DNA of 64,000 bases from Ectothiorhodospira marina (lineage in GTDB: Bacteria > Pseudomonadota > Gammaproteobacteria > Ectothiorhodospirales > Ectothiorhodospiraceae), in the NCBI RefSeq assembly GCF_900109495.1, contig NZ_FOAA01000009.1, forward strand, positions 62,001 to 126,000, in the 5' to 3' direction. The notes below the pieces were generated by a model, which was not told the origin of the DNA, did not search any database, and saw nothing but the letters and a program-made list of their open reading frames with translations. Position 1 is the first letter of the stretch. Every line of letters begins with the position of its first letter. The translations under genes and the position numbers were made by a program. Positions 8,274 through 17,248 of the stretch are shown in pieces.

Positions 8274-10349
8274 ATGAACGATATTGACCTGACCAACCCG
8301 GAACTCTACCTCAACCGCGAGTTGAGCCTCCTGGGCTTTAATCAGCGGGTTCTGGAGCTGGCCAAGCAGGAGAACATGCCCCTGCTGGAGCGGCTGCGCT
8401 ATCTGTGCATTTCCTCCACCAACCTCGATGAATTTTTCGAGATCCGTGTGGCCGGGCTCAAGCAGCAACTCGCCCTGGGCGTGAACAACCCGGGCCCTGA
8501 CGGCCTGAGTGCCGCCGAGCAACTCGCCCGGGTCGGCCAGAGCGCCCACGCGTTGGTGGATGACCAGTACAGCACCCTCAACGACATCCTGATTCCTGCG
8601 CTGGCCCAGGCCAACATCCGCTTTGTACGGCGCACCCAGTGGACGCCGGAACAGGCTGCCTGGGTCAAGGAATTCTTCAACATGGATCTGTTGCCGGTAC
8701 TCTCCCCCCTGGGACTGGACCCGGCCCACCCCTTCCCGCGCATCCTCAACAAGAGCCTGAACTTCATCGTCACCCTGGAGGGCAAGGATGCCTTCGGACG
8801 CGAGAGCCGCATGGCCGTCGTGCAGGCACCGCGTTCCCTGCCCCGCCTGGCCCGCCTGCCCCGGGAACTGGCCAAGGGAGACCATGATTTTGTCTTTCTG
8901 TCCTCCATCCTGCATGCCCATGTGGGCGAGCTGTTCCAGGGCATGAAGGTGACGGGCTGTTATCAGTTCCGCCTGACCCGCAACTCCGATCTCTTTGTTC
9001 ACGAGGAGGAGATCGACGACCTGCTCATGGCCCTGGAAGGGGAACTGCCCCAACGCAATTATGGCGAGGCCGTGCGTCTGGAAGTGGCCGATAACTGTCC
9101 CGACAAGGTGGCCGACTTCCTGCTGCGCCAATTCAAGCTGGGCCGGGAAGACCTGTATCAGGTGAATGGACTGGTCAACCTGAACCGGCTCATGGCCGTG
9201 CACGAACTGGTGGATCGTCCGGATCTGAAATTTCCGCCCTTCGTGCCTGCCCTGCCCCCCTCGCTCACCTCCGCTTCGGACATCTTCCACACCATCCGCC
9301 GCGGCGATGTCCTGCTGCATCATCCTTACCAGTCCTTCGTGCCGGTGGTGGAGTTCATCCGCCAGGCTGCCCGCGACCCGGATGTACTGGCCATCAAGCA
9401 GACCCTGTACCGCACGGGGGTGCGTTCCCAATTGGTGGATATCCTGGTAGAAGCAGCCCAGGCAGGCAAGGAAGTGACCGTGGTGATCGAACTGCGTGCC
9501 CGCTTTGACGAAGAGGCCAATATTCAGCTGGCCAACCGCCTTCAGGATGCTGGCGCTCATGTCACCTATGGCGTCGTGGGGTACAAGACCCACGCCAAGC
9601 TGCTCATGGTGGTGCGTCGGGAAAAGGGCCAGATCAAGCGATACGTGCATCTGGGCACCGGCAACTACCATGCCGGCACCGCCCGTGCCTATACCGACCT
9701 GGGCCTGCTGACCGCCGACAAGGTGGTGGGCGAGGATGTACACAAGATCTTCCAGCAGCTCACGGGCCTGGGCAAGGTCTCCAAGCTGCGCAAGCTGCTG
9801 CAATCTCCCTTCACCCTGCATGCGGCCATGATCGAACGCATCGACCGAGAGATCGACCATGCCAGGGCCAACCGGGGTGGGCGCATCATTGCCCGGATGA
9901 ACTCCCTGATTGAACCTCGCCTCATCCAGGCCCTGTATCGGGCCTCCCAGGCGGGCGTAAAGATCGATCTGGTGGTTCGGGGCATTTGCGCCCTGCGCCC
10001 CGGGGTCCCTGGTGTCTCGGAGAATATCCAGGTGCGTTCCGTGATGGGTCGTTTTCTGGAACACTCCCGGGTGTTCTATTTCAAGAACGGCAACACCCCA
10101 GAAGTCTTCCTCTCCAGTGCCGACTGGATGCAGCGCAACTTCTTCCGCCGGGTGGAGACTGCCTTTCCGGTGGACCACCCGGATCTTCGCGAGCGGGTGC
10201 TGAATGAGTCCCTGCTGGCCTATGTGGCCGACAACACCCAGACCTGGCTGCTGCAGAGCGACGGCAGCTACCAGCGCCTGAAGCCCACCAGCAGCCAGAA
10301 ACCCCGCTCGGCCCAGCAGGAATTGCTGGAGCTGCTCACCGGGCCCTGA
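8274..10349 (+). CDS. ppk1: polyphosphate kinase 1
   Basis: A 691-residue PPK1, which reversibly polymerises the gamma-phosphate of ATP into polyphosphate. ELYLNRELSLLGFNQRVLELA opens the N-domain. The catalytic phospholipase-D-like region contains KTHAKLLMVVRRE with His440 and RYVHLGTGNYH with His459, spaced 19 residues apart as in E. coli His435/His454. I chose ATG 8274 (MNDIDLTNPELYL); a GTG at 8259 is also in frame. It converges with ppx, the opposing enzyme, 58 bp away, and a Pho-box-like site precedes it. Confidence 0.95.
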   Translation: MNDIDLTNPELYLNRELSLLGFNQRVLELAKQENMPLLERLRYLCISSTNLDEFFEIRVAGLKQQLALGVNNPGPDGLSAAEQLARVGQSAHALVDDQYSTLNDILIPALAQANIRFVRRTQWTPEQAAWVKEFFNMDLLPVLSPLGLDPAHPFPRILNKSLNFIVTLEGKDAFGRESRMAVVQAPRSLPRLARLPRELAKGDHDFVFLSSILHAHVGELFQGMKVTGCYQFRLTRNSDLFVHEEEIDDLLMALEGELPQRNYGEAVRLEVADNCPDKVADFLLRQFKLGREDLYQVNGLVNLNRLMAVHELVDRPDLKFPPFVPALPPSLTSASDIFHTIRRGDVLLHHPYQSFVPVVEFIRQAARDPDVLAIKQTLYRTGVRSQLVDILVEAAQAGKEVTVVIELRARFDEEANIQLANRLQDAGAHVTYGVVGYKTHAKLLMVVRREKGQIKRYVHLGTGNYHAGTARAYTDLGLLTADKVVGEDVHKIFQQLTGLGKVSKLRKLLQSPFTLHAAMIERIDREIDHARANRGGRIIARMNSLIEPRLIQALYRASQAGVKIDLVVRGICALRPGVPGVSENIQVRSVMGRFLEHSRVFYFKNGNTPEVFLSSADWMQRNFFRRVETAFPVDHPDLRERVLNESLLAYVADNTQTWLLQSDGSYQRLKPTSSQKPRSAQQELLELLTGP

Positions 10350-10407
10350 CTCTCATGCATCAAGGGGGGTGAATCTGGCTTCTTTCGTGTTAAGGCGGCG
10401 GGCCGGT

Positions 10408-11907
10408 CTACTCATACTTGAGTTTGAACCGCGCATTGCGCAGATACTCGGCCTCCCGCTCCAGATCCGCCCGGGTGAGGGGGTGTTCGTCCAGCCAGCC
10501 CTCGGCCAGACGTAACTTGAGACTGCGCTCCTTGACCCTGATCTCCTCGATGGGCACCTGAATCTCCGTGCGGGCCCGGTGCAGGAGCGCGGCCACACGC
10601 AGTAGCACCGCCAACCGCTGCAGCACGCGGCCTTCACGGTCGGGCAGCGCGTCGAACAACTTGGCGGGAAACTTGCGGCGGTGGGCACGCACCAGCAGGG
10701 CCATGCGCTGCTGCCCCTGCAGAGTGAAACCGTCCAGGTCAGCGTTTTCCACCAGATAGGCTCCATGCTTGTGGTACTGGCTATGGGAGATGCTCAGACC
10801 CACCTCATGCAGGCGGGCCGCCCAGGCGAGGCTCTCGGCGTCATCCTGAGACAGCTGCCAGCCCTCTCCCACGTGCTCCACCAACTGCAGGCTGGTGTGC
10901 TCTACCCGAAGGGCATGCGCCTCATCCACCTGAAAGCGCTTCATCAAACTGTCGATGGTGCGGCCACGCACATCCTCGTGACCGTTACGGCCTAGCAGAT
11001 CATAGACCAGCCCTTCACGCAGCGCACCATCCGATACCCGCATGCGCTCGATTTCCAGGGCCTCGAAAATGGATACCAGCACCACGACACCACCCGGCAA
11101 CACCGGGCGCCGATCCTCGCTCAAGCCCTTGAGATCAACACGATCCACGTGCCCTGCCTTCAACAAGGCATCACGCAATTGCCGCAAGCCCACCAGGGAA
11201 ATGCCATTGTCACACCAGCCCTGTTCACGCAGGATTTTGGCCACGGCCAGCAACGTGCCCGAAGCCCCCAGGGATTCCTGCCAACCCACGCCCTTGTACT
11301 GACCCTCAATAGGCTGCAACTCCAGCCGGGCGGCAATCTCGGCGGCGCGCCAGGCGGTGTCCTTGATCTCGCCGTTGGGGAAGTACCAGCGACCCATGCT
11401 CACACACCCCATGTGCAGGCTCTCCATGTGAATGGGTTCGAAGCGCTCACCGATGATGAGTTCGGTACTGCCTCCACCGATATCCACCACCAGGCGCCGG
11501 CCTCCATCATCCGCCAGGGAGTGGGCCACACCCAGGTAGATCAGACGCGCCTCCTCGCGCCCACCAATGATCTCGATGGGATGCCCCAGGGCCGCGCGAG
11601 CACGTTCCTGAAAGTCGCCTGCATCCCTGGCCTTGCGCAGGGTGTTGGTGCCCACCGCACGCACACTGCCCAAGGGCAATTCACGCACCCGTTGACCGAA
11701 ACGCTCCAGGCAGGCCAGCCCCCGCTCAATGGCCTCGGGACTGATATTGCCCCGGTTGTCCAGGCCGCTGGCCAGGCGCACGGTCTCACGCAGGCGATCG
11801 AGCACATGGACCTGGCCGTCGCGTATCCGCGCCACAATCATGTGAAAACTGTTGGACCCCAGGTCCACAGCAGCGATGGTGTCAAAAGGCTGGCGACGTC
11901 GAAACAT
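10408..11907 (-). CDS. ppx: exopolyphosphatase (Ppx/GppA family)
   Basis: A 499-residue Ppx/GppA phosphatase that releases orthophosphate from polyphosphate chain ends. The ASKHA ATPase-like fold is shown by IAAVDLGSNSFHMIVAR at the N-terminus and LVVDIGGGSTELIIG near residue 140. The C-terminal half has HD-like helices (LAWAARLHEVGLSISHSQYHKHG). I chose ATG 11907 (MFRRRQPFDT), 25 bp after sixA; an in-frame start at 12018 would add 37 unconserved residues inside sixA. No good Shine-Dalgarno sequence is visible, so translation may be coupled to sixA. Confidence 0.92.
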   Translation of the reverse strand: MFRRRQPFDTIAAVDLGSNSFHMIVARIRDGQVHVLDRLRETVRLASGLDNRGNISPEAIERGLACLERFGQRVRELPLGSVRAVGTNTLRKARDAGDFQERARAALGHPIEIIGGREEARLIYLGVAHSLADDGGRRLVVDIGGGSTELIIGERFEPIHMESLHMGCVSMGRWYFPNGEIKDTAWRAAEIAARLELQPIEGQYKGVGWQESLGASGTLLAVAKILREQGWCDNGISLVGLRQLRDALLKAGHVDRVDLKGLSEDRRPVLPGGVVVLVSIFEALEIERMRVSDGALREGLVYDLLGRNGHEDVRGRTIDSLMKRFQVDEAHALRVEHTSLQLVEHVGEGWQLSQDDAESLAWAARLHEVGLSISHSQYHKHGAYLVENADLDGFTLQGQQRMALLVRAHRRKFPAKLFDALPDREGRVLQRLAVLLRVAALLHRARTEIQVPIEEIRVKERSLKLRLAEGWLDEHPLTRADLEREAEYLRNARFKLKYE

Positions 11908-11932
11908 GAAAGGAACCCGGGTGATGAGGGGG

Positions 11933-12445
11933 TCAGAGCCGACGCAACTGACGCTGGGTGAGCAGCCAGTGCAGCATGGCACAACCAGCCCGGGGGGGGC
12001 CACTGAGTTGCAGCGCACAGGCCCCGCCTTTTTTCATCCTTACAAGGGAGTCAGGCCGTCCGGACATCAGCCATCCGGCAAGACGGGACAGGTGTGGCTC
12101 ATGCCCCACGAGTATCAGCAGGCCTTCGGGCTGCTCCTGAAACAGGCCACCCACCAGCGCGCTGGGATGCGCCTCGGGCACCAGTTGATCACAGGTGCGG
12201 ATCGGACCCGTAGGCAGAATCTCGGCGAGAATCTCCGCGGTCTGGCGGGCACGGACATGGGGACTGGACACCAGGTTCATGGGTCCACTAAGCAACGTGG
12301 CCAGCCCCTGGACCGCCTCGCGCATGCGGGTCACACCCTGATCGGTGAGTGGGCGCAGGTTGTCGGGCTGACCACTGCAGGCGAATTCGGCGGCGTCACC
12401 GGCCTGAGCATGGCGTACCAGGATGAGTTTGAGATCGTTGTCCAT
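11933..12445 (-). CDS. sixA: SixA-type phosphohistidine phosphatase
   Basis: A 170-residue histidine-phosphatase (phosphoglycerate-mutase-like) protein. LKLILVRHAQAG carries the catalytic RHG-type His, SSPHVRARQTAE follows, and LILVGHEPHLSRLA has the second His. SixA removes phosphate from phosphohistidine in phosphotransfer proteins; here it sits in a phosphate-metabolism cluster directly before ppx, so a link to Pho signalling or polyphosphate is plausible but unproven. ATG 12445 (MDNDLKLIL) has GGAG at good spacing; an in-frame start at 12487 is less likely. Confidence 0.85.
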   Translation of the reverse strand: MDNDLKLILVRHAQAGDAAEFACSGQPDNLRPLTDQGVTRMREAVQGLATLLSGPMNLVSSPHVRARQTAEILAEILPTGPIRTCDQLVPEAHPSALVGGLFQEQPEGLLILVGHEPHLSRLAGWLMSGRPDSLVRMKKGGACALQLSGPPRAGCAMLHWLLTQRQLRRL

Positions 12446-12546
12446 CGCCTGCTCCATCTCCCCCAGGTGCTGGCCCACCCGGACCACTCAAAACCGCCAT
12501 CTTGTCGCAATCGTGTTTCATGCCCATGACAGACGGCGCACCGCAT

Positions 12547-13797
12547 TCAACTGAAGCTGGCGCGAATGATCAGGAAGAAGATGATGGAGAGCAAGGCCCC
12601 GGCCGGCAGGGTAATGATCCAGGACATGAACACGGTCCGCACCACGCCCAGGTTGATGGCGGCGATCCCCCGGGCCAGGCCCACGCCCAGGATGGCGCCC
12701 ACGAGGGTATGGGTGGTGGAGATGGGTAACCCGGTACCAGAGGCCAGCACCACCGTCATGGCGGCCGCCAGGGTAGCAGCAAAGCCTCGGCTGGGGGTCA
12801 GCTGGGTGATATTGCGACCCACCGTGGCAATCACCTTGTGACCATAGGTGACCAGGCCCAGTACAATGCCGGCCCCACCCAGCAGAAGGATCCACATGGG
12901 CATCGGGGTATGAGCGTTCACCTCGCCAGACTGGGAGACGCTGACCACTGCAGCCAGCGGTCCGACTGCATTGGCCACGTCATTGGATCCGTGGGCGAAG
13001 GCCATGGCACAGGCGGTCACCACCATGAGCACCCCGAACACCTTTTCCACGTTGGTGAAATGAAATTCCCTATCCGAGACCTTCTCGAAGTGCAGGCGGC
13101 GGATGGCCACCACCCCCAGGGCCGTGACCAGGAGGCCAATGGCGGCGGCGAGCACATAACTCTCCAGCATGGAGAATTCCAGCCCCATGTGCTTCAGCCC
13201 CTTGAGCAAGGTGATCAGGGCCGTGAAGAAAGCCGCCAGGAACATATAGAAGGGCACGAATCGCCTGGCATTGACCAAAGGATCCTGAGTATCCAGGATG
13301 AGGAGCTGAACACTGCGGAACAGCGCAAAGGAGATCACCCCCGCCAGGGCTGGCGAGACCACCCAACTCATGGCGATGGTTCCCACCCGGTCCCACTGCA
13401 CCGCCTCCATGCCCAGAGCCACGATGGCAAAGCCCACAATGGCACCAACAATGGAATGGGTGGTGGACACGGGCCAACCGAAGAATGAGGCCACCAGGAG
13501 CCAGGTGCCCGCCGCGAGTAGCGAGGCCAGCATCCCGTACACCAACACTTCCGGCGAGCCCTCCAGCAGCCCGGTTTCCAGCATGCCGCTGCGGATGGTC
13601 TGGGTCACCTCCCCGCCTGCCAGCCAGGCCCCAGCAAACTCGAATATGGCGGCAACAAACACCGCCTGCTTGATGGTCAGTGCCCGGGAGCCTACCGAGG
13701 TCCCCATGGCATTGGCTACGTCATTGGCCCCCACCCCCCAGGCCATGAAGAACCCAAACACGCACGCAAGGGCGATGAAAAGCGCTGCATATTCCAT
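12547..13797 (-). CDS. pit: low-affinity inorganic phosphate transporter, PiT family
   Basis: A 416-residue inner-membrane protein with about ten transmembrane helices and the duplicated PiT signature: WGVGANDVANAMGTSVGSRA at the N-terminus and FAHGSNDVANAVGPLAA near residue 270. Each repeat has the PVSTTHSI/PISTTHTLVGAI type motif. It imports phosphate with protons or cations. It starts 38 bp after the DUF47/PhoU-like gene, its standard partner, and both read from the same strand as phoR-phoB. Confidence 0.95.
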   Translation of the reverse strand: MEYAALFIALACVFGFFMAWGVGANDVANAMGTSVGSRALTIKQAVFVAAIFEFAGAWLAGGEVTQTIRSGMLETGLLEGSPEVLVYGMLASLLAAGTWLLVASFFGWPVSTTHSIVGAIVGFAIVALGMEAVQWDRVGTIAMSWVVSPALAGVISFALFRSVQLLILDTQDPLVNARRFVPFYMFLAAFFTALITLLKGLKHMGLEFSMLESYVLAAAIGLLVTALGVVAIRRLHFEKVSDREFHFTNVEKVFGVLMVVTACAMAFAHGSNDVANAVGPLAAVVSVSQSGEVNAHTPMPMWILLLGGAGIVLGLVTYGHKVIATVGRNITQLTPSRGFAATLAAAMTVVLASGTGLPISTTHTLVGAILGVGLARGIAAINLGVVRTVFMSWIITLPAGALLSIIFFLIIRASFS

Positions 13798-13835
13798 AGA
13801 ATACTCAGTTCAAGGCCAGTCGAATGGACTTCGGT

Positions 13836-14516
13836 TTAGTGGGCCAGCATCAGTTGCAGGCGGCTTCCCACCCGCTGTGCCAGATTGGCCAGTTCACCGA
13901 TCTCGTCGATGATCCGGTACATGAACATGACGTCCACCGGGTGCAGGGACTTTTCCATGGCGAACAGCCCGGCACGCACACGGATCTGTATCCGATCGGT
14001 GTCGTGTTCGATGGTGTCCAGTTCCTTGAGGAGGGCCTCCATGACCTCCACCTCGTGGCCGCGGAAGCCCGCCTCCACCAGGTCTTCCAGTTCGTGCACG
14101 GCCCGATCGGCCTGTTCCACGGCGTCCACACCGCGGGCCAGAAAATCCCGCAGCCCCGGATGCATGTCACTTGGAAACGTCATACTGCGGCCCAGGATCA
14201 GGCCGGCAATGTCCTTGGTGGTATTGGCGATGCGGTCCTGCACCGTGAGGGTTTCGAGCACGTCCCTGCGCGACATGGCGAGCATCAGTCCCTTGGGCAG
14301 GTGCATGCGTAGATCCTTCTTGAGCAGATCCGCCTCGTGCTCAAGACTGGCAATCCGGTCGCGCTGCTCCCGTGCCCGCTCCCAGTCCTCCGCCATGGCA
14401 GCCTCCATGAAGGCTGGCAGTTCTGCCACGCAGGCCAGCACCTTGTCCGCATGCTGCTGCAGTGGGCGCACGGGGGATTGACCAAACAGATTGAAGAAAT
14501 AGCTCTTGGGAGGCAT
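13836..14516 (-). CDS. DUF47/PhoU-like phosphate transport accessory protein (TIGR00153 family)
   Basis: A 226-residue all-helical cytoplasmic protein related to PhoU, a usual operon partner of PiT transporters. Conserved pieces are YFFNLFGQSPVRPLQQHADKV at the N-terminus and helical repeats rich in Asp/Glu (TVQDRIANTTKDIAGLILGR; ELDTIEHDTDRIQIRVR) that bind metals in PhoU. I chose ATG 14516 because a -10-like TACAAT on this strand (14542-14547) overlaps the alternative ATG at 14543. No strong ribosome site is seen for either. Confidence 0.9.
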   Translation of the reverse strand: MPPKSYFFNLFGQSPVRPLQQHADKVLACVAELPAFMEAAMAEDWERAREQRDRIASLEHEADLLKKDLRMHLPKGLMLAMSRRDVLETLTVQDRIANTTKDIAGLILGRSMTFPSDMHPGLRDFLARGVDAVEQADRAVHELEDLVEAGFRGHEVEVMEALLKELDTIEHDTDRIQIRVRAGLFAMEKSLHPVDVMFMYRIIDEIGELANLAQRVGSRLQLMLAH

Positions 14517-14541
14517 GGCGGCTCGGTCCGAATGAGGGGGC

Positions 14542-14560
14542 ATTGTAACGGAAATGTCAT
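14542..14560. promoter_or_regulatory. promoter and inverted Pho-box-like repeat before the DUF47-pit operon
   Basis: On the + strand TTGTAAC (14543-14549) and ATGTCAT (14554-14560) form an 11-bp-spaced Pho-box-like direct repeat, but it faces away from the operon. On the - strand TACAAT overlaps it as a possible -10 element about 25 bp before the DUF47 start. PhoB could act here as repressor, or the match may be chance. Confidence 0.25.
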
Positions 14561-14672
14561 GTTTGGCGAGAGGGGCGGGAGACTATTCATAACGCCATCA
14601 GTGGTACAGGACCCATCGCCAGGGGCCCATCGGGGGGGGACCCGTTTTTGAAACCAATCGGTATGCGATGGA

Positions 14673-16001
14673 TCAGTTGTCGCTGGCGACTGGAGCCACC
14701 TTGCGAAGCACCCGCGCCTGGCCGAAATCGCAGGTGAAGGTGCTGCCCTGGTCGGGCACGCTCTCAATGCGCAGGCAGGCGTCGTGCCGTTGCAGCACAT
14801 GCTTGACGATGGCCAGCCCCAAGCCGGTGCCGCCGCGGGCGCGACTGCGATCCGATTCCACCCGGTAGAAGCGTTCGGTGAGGCGGGGAATATGGTCCGG
14901 GGGAATCCCGATCCCGGTGTCCTCCACCTGGAAGTGGGCACCCTGGTCATCGGCGTACCAGCGCAGGGTGATGGTGCCGCCATCGAGGGTATAGCGGATG
15001 GCGTTGGTCACCAGATTGGAGAAGGCGCTGTGCAACTCATTGCGGGCGCCGCGCAGCCACAAGCCGGCATCCGCCTCCACCCGAATCGTCAAATCCCGCT
15101 CCGTCACCAGCATGTGGGCATCCTCCTCAATGGCCCCGATCAGGGCGGGCACGGGCACTGCCGTCTGCTCGGCCACGCCATCGTCACGGGTCTCCAGGTG
15201 CGAGAGTGTGAGGAGGTCGTCGATGATGCGACGCATACGCTCGGCCTGAAATTCCATGGACTCCAGGGTGCGGTGGACAACCGGATCCAGGCTATCGTCA
15301 TCCACCAGCGTTTCCACATAGCCGGTGATCACCGTCAATGGCGTGCGCAGTTCATGGGAGACATTGGCAACGAAATCACGACGCATGGACTCCAGACGAT
15401 GCAGACGGGTGACATCCCGCACCGTCAACAGGAACTGACCATCTCCATAGGCCACCATGCGCGCTGAAAGCTGCACCTGATTGTCAGGCAGGCGAGGCAT
15501 TTCCAGAGGCTGGTTGTACACCCCCCCCTCCAGATACGCCAGAAAACGGGGATGGCGCAGCAAATGGGTGATGCGTCGCCCCACATCCTGGGGCTGTCGC
15601 AATCTCAGCAGGTCAACGGCGGCATCATTGAACCATTCGATCTCGAAGCGCTTGCCCAGAATAATGGTGGCATCGGGCATCGCCGCGCTGGACTCGTGGA
15701 ATCGATTGAGCAGCTTGGCGATCTTCTTCTTGCGCTTGCGGCTGCGCTGATGCAGGCGGTACAGATCATGAATCAGATCACGCCAGATACCCGAGGCCTC
15801 CGGCGGATCACTGCGCTTGCCCAGCCGGACCCAGCGGTGGAACCGCCACAACTGGAAGACATGCCAGCCCATGAACCCCAGCAATGCCACGAACAGGGTG
15901 GCAAAGAAGTAACCGATCCACCAGCCCACCAGGGCCCCGACCACCATCACGGAACCCAGCCGCCAGGCCTCCAATGTCCAGGGGTGGGGATCCCGGATCA
16001 T
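14673..16001 (-). CDS. phoR: phosphate-regulon sensor histidine kinase PhoR
   Basis: A 442-residue inner-membrane kinase. Two adjacent N-terminal hydrophobic segments (about residues 15-45) are followed by a linker, a PAS domain (near residues 95-200), the DHp box FVANVSHELRTPLTVITGYVE with the autophosphorylated His near residue 216, and an ATPase domain with NLVTNAIRYT, DTGIGIPPDH and GGTGLGLAIVKHVL. ATG 16001 follows AAGGAGTGATGCC. It starts 31 bp after the phoB stop codon, forming a phoB-phoR operon. It senses phosphate status through the transport machinery in other bacteria. Confidence 0.95.
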   Translation of the reverse strand: MIRDPHPWTLEAWRLGSVMVVGALVGWWIGYFFATLFVALLGFMGWHVFQLWRFHRWVRLGKRSDPPEASGIWRDLIHDLYRLHQRSRKRKKKIAKLLNRFHESSAAMPDATIILGKRFEIEWFNDAAVDLLRLRQPQDVGRRITHLLRHPRFLAYLEGGVYNQPLEMPRLPDNQVQLSARMVAYGDGQFLLTVRDVTRLHRLESMRRDFVANVSHELRTPLTVITGYVETLVDDDSLDPVVHRTLESMEFQAERMRRIIDDLLTLSHLETRDDGVAEQTAVPVPALIGAIEEDAHMLVTERDLTIRVEADAGLWLRGARNELHSAFSNLVTNAIRYTLDGGTITLRWYADDQGAHFQVEDTGIGIPPDHIPRLTERFYRVESDRSRARGGTGLGLAIVKHVLQRHDACLRIESVPDQGSTFTCDFGQARVLRKVAPVASDN

Positions 16002-16032
16002 GGCATCACTCCTTGTTCCACAAGACGAACGA

Positions 16033-16725
16033 TCACCCCTGCTGGGAGAATCGGTAGCCGGCGCCGCGCACGGTCTGCACGTAGCGATCACAGCCGTGTG
16101 GGCTCAGGGCCTTGCGCAACCGGAGAATGTGAACATCCACCGTGCGCTCCTCCACATAGGTGTTGCGGCCCCACACCCGATCCAGGAGTTGCGAGCGTGA
16201 ATAAACACGCTCCGGATGGGTCATGAAAAAATGCAGCAGGCGAAACTCGGTGGGGCCGATTTCCAGGGGTTTTTCATTGGCCATCACCCGATGGCTGGCG
16301 GGGTCCAGCGTGAGACCGTCCACGCTCAGGGGCTTGGCCTGCTCCTCGGGCAGGCTGCGACGCAGCACCGCCTTGATGCGAGCCACCAGTTCCCGAGGCG
16401 AAAAGGGTTTGGTGATGTAATCATCAATCCCCGCATCCAGGGCACCAACCTTGTCGTCTTCCTCGCCCCGGGCGGTGAGCATGATGATGGGGACCTCGCG
16501 GGTGTAGTCTTCCCGCTTGAGGCGCCGGGCCAGATCGATGCCACTCGCCCCGGGGAGCATCCAGTCCACCACGATCAGGTCCGGCACACGCTCCGCCAGG
16601 CGGGCATGCGCCTCGTGAGCGTCACCGGCTTCGTCCATCTGGAACCCGGCACGGGTCAGTGCGAAGCCGACCATTTCACGAATGGCCGGCTCGTCTTCCA
16701 CGACCAGGATGGTCTTTTCGTTCAT
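16033..16725 (-). CDS. phoB: phosphate regulon response regulator PhoB
   Basis: A 230-residue OmpR-class regulator. The receiver domain has the acidic pair in VVEDEPAIR, phospho-acceptor Asp54 (IVVDWMLPG), Thr in [10 protein letters not shown] and Lys in DYITKPFSP. The C-terminal winged helix ends [14 protein letters not shown]...[11 protein letters not shown]. It activates Pho-regulon promoters. A Pho-box-like repeat lies about 50 bp before its own start, so it may autoregulate. Cotranscribed with phoR. Confidence 0.96.
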   Translation of the reverse strand: MNEKTILVVEDEPAIREMVGFALTRAGFQMDEAGDAHEAHARLAERVPDLIVVDWMLPGASGIDLARRLKREDYTREVPIIMLTARGEEDDKVGALDAGIDDYITKPFSPRELVARIKAVLRRSLPEEQAKPLSVDGLTLDPASHRVMANEKPLEIGPTEFRLLHFFMTHPERVYSRSQLLDRVWGRNTYVEERTVDVHILRLRKALSPHGCDRYVQTVRGAGYRFSQQG

Positions 16726-16774
16726 AGACTGTGGTCCAAGGTCAGCTTGTTGAGCGCCATTAGAGCGAACCTTT

Positions 16775-16792
16775 GTTACATCATGGTGACAA
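16775..16792 (-). promoter_or_regulatory. candidate Pho box upstream of phoB
   Basis: Read on the - strand: TTGTCAC (16792-16786), spacer CATG, ATGTAAC (16781-16775), followed by AAAG. The half-sites match CTGTCAC at 6 and 5 of 7 positions with the expected 11-bp period, in the right orientation for phoB. It supports autoregulation but has not been scored with a matrix. Confidence 0.5.
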
Positions 16793-16836
16793 GATGACAG
16801 ACGGGTGAAGATCCCATGTCAGCGCCAACCGGCGGG

Positions 16837-17169
16837 TCAGTGCAGACTGGCCGACTTGGAGAACAACTGCAGTACCAACACCCCCGCGACGATCAAACCG
16901 ATACCCAGCATGCCTGCCCCGTCCAAACCCTGTCGCAGATACAGCCATCCCACCAGCGTGATGAGCACAATACCGCCCCCAGCCCAGATGGCATAGGCCA
17001 CGCCCACGGGGATGTAACGCAGCACCAATGACAGCAAATAGAAGGCCACCATGTAAGCCACGACCACCACGATGGACGGCACCACCCGTGTCATGCCATC
17101 GGAGAATTTCAAGGCGGTGGTACCCACCACTTCGGCAATAATAGCCAGGGACAGCAGGAAAAAGGGCAT
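16837..17169 (-). CDS. small multidrug resistance (SMR) family transporter
   Basis: A 110-residue, four-helix inner-membrane protein. The essential membrane-embedded acidic residue is Glu13 (LAIIAEVVGTTALK), and the family motif GVAYAIWAGGGIVL is present near residue 55. Both fit EmrE/QacE-like proton antiporters of quaternary cations or polyamines more than Gdx/SugE guanidinium exporters. ATG 17169 follows GTGGAG at good spacing; an upstream in-frame ATG at 17184 is weaker. It lies beyond phoB in the same direction but 111 bp away, so it is probably separate from that operon. Confidence 0.9.
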   Translation of the reverse strand: MPFFLLSLAIIAEVVGTTALKFSDGMTRVVPSIVVVVAYMVAFYLLSLVLRYIPVGVAYAIWAGGGIVLITLVGWLYLRQGLDGAGMLGIGLIVAGVLVLQLFSKSASLH

Positions 17170-17248
17170 CGAGGGACTCCACATTCACACAGTTGCCACA
17201 AAGGGCAGTTACATTGACGGATGGTTCTGGACAGTGGTTGAACAATTC

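Noticed and set aside
8223-10178. 651-codon open frame on the - strand
   Set aside because: It is antisense to ppk, rich in Gln/His/Gly as GC-rich shadows are, and has no recognisable motif.
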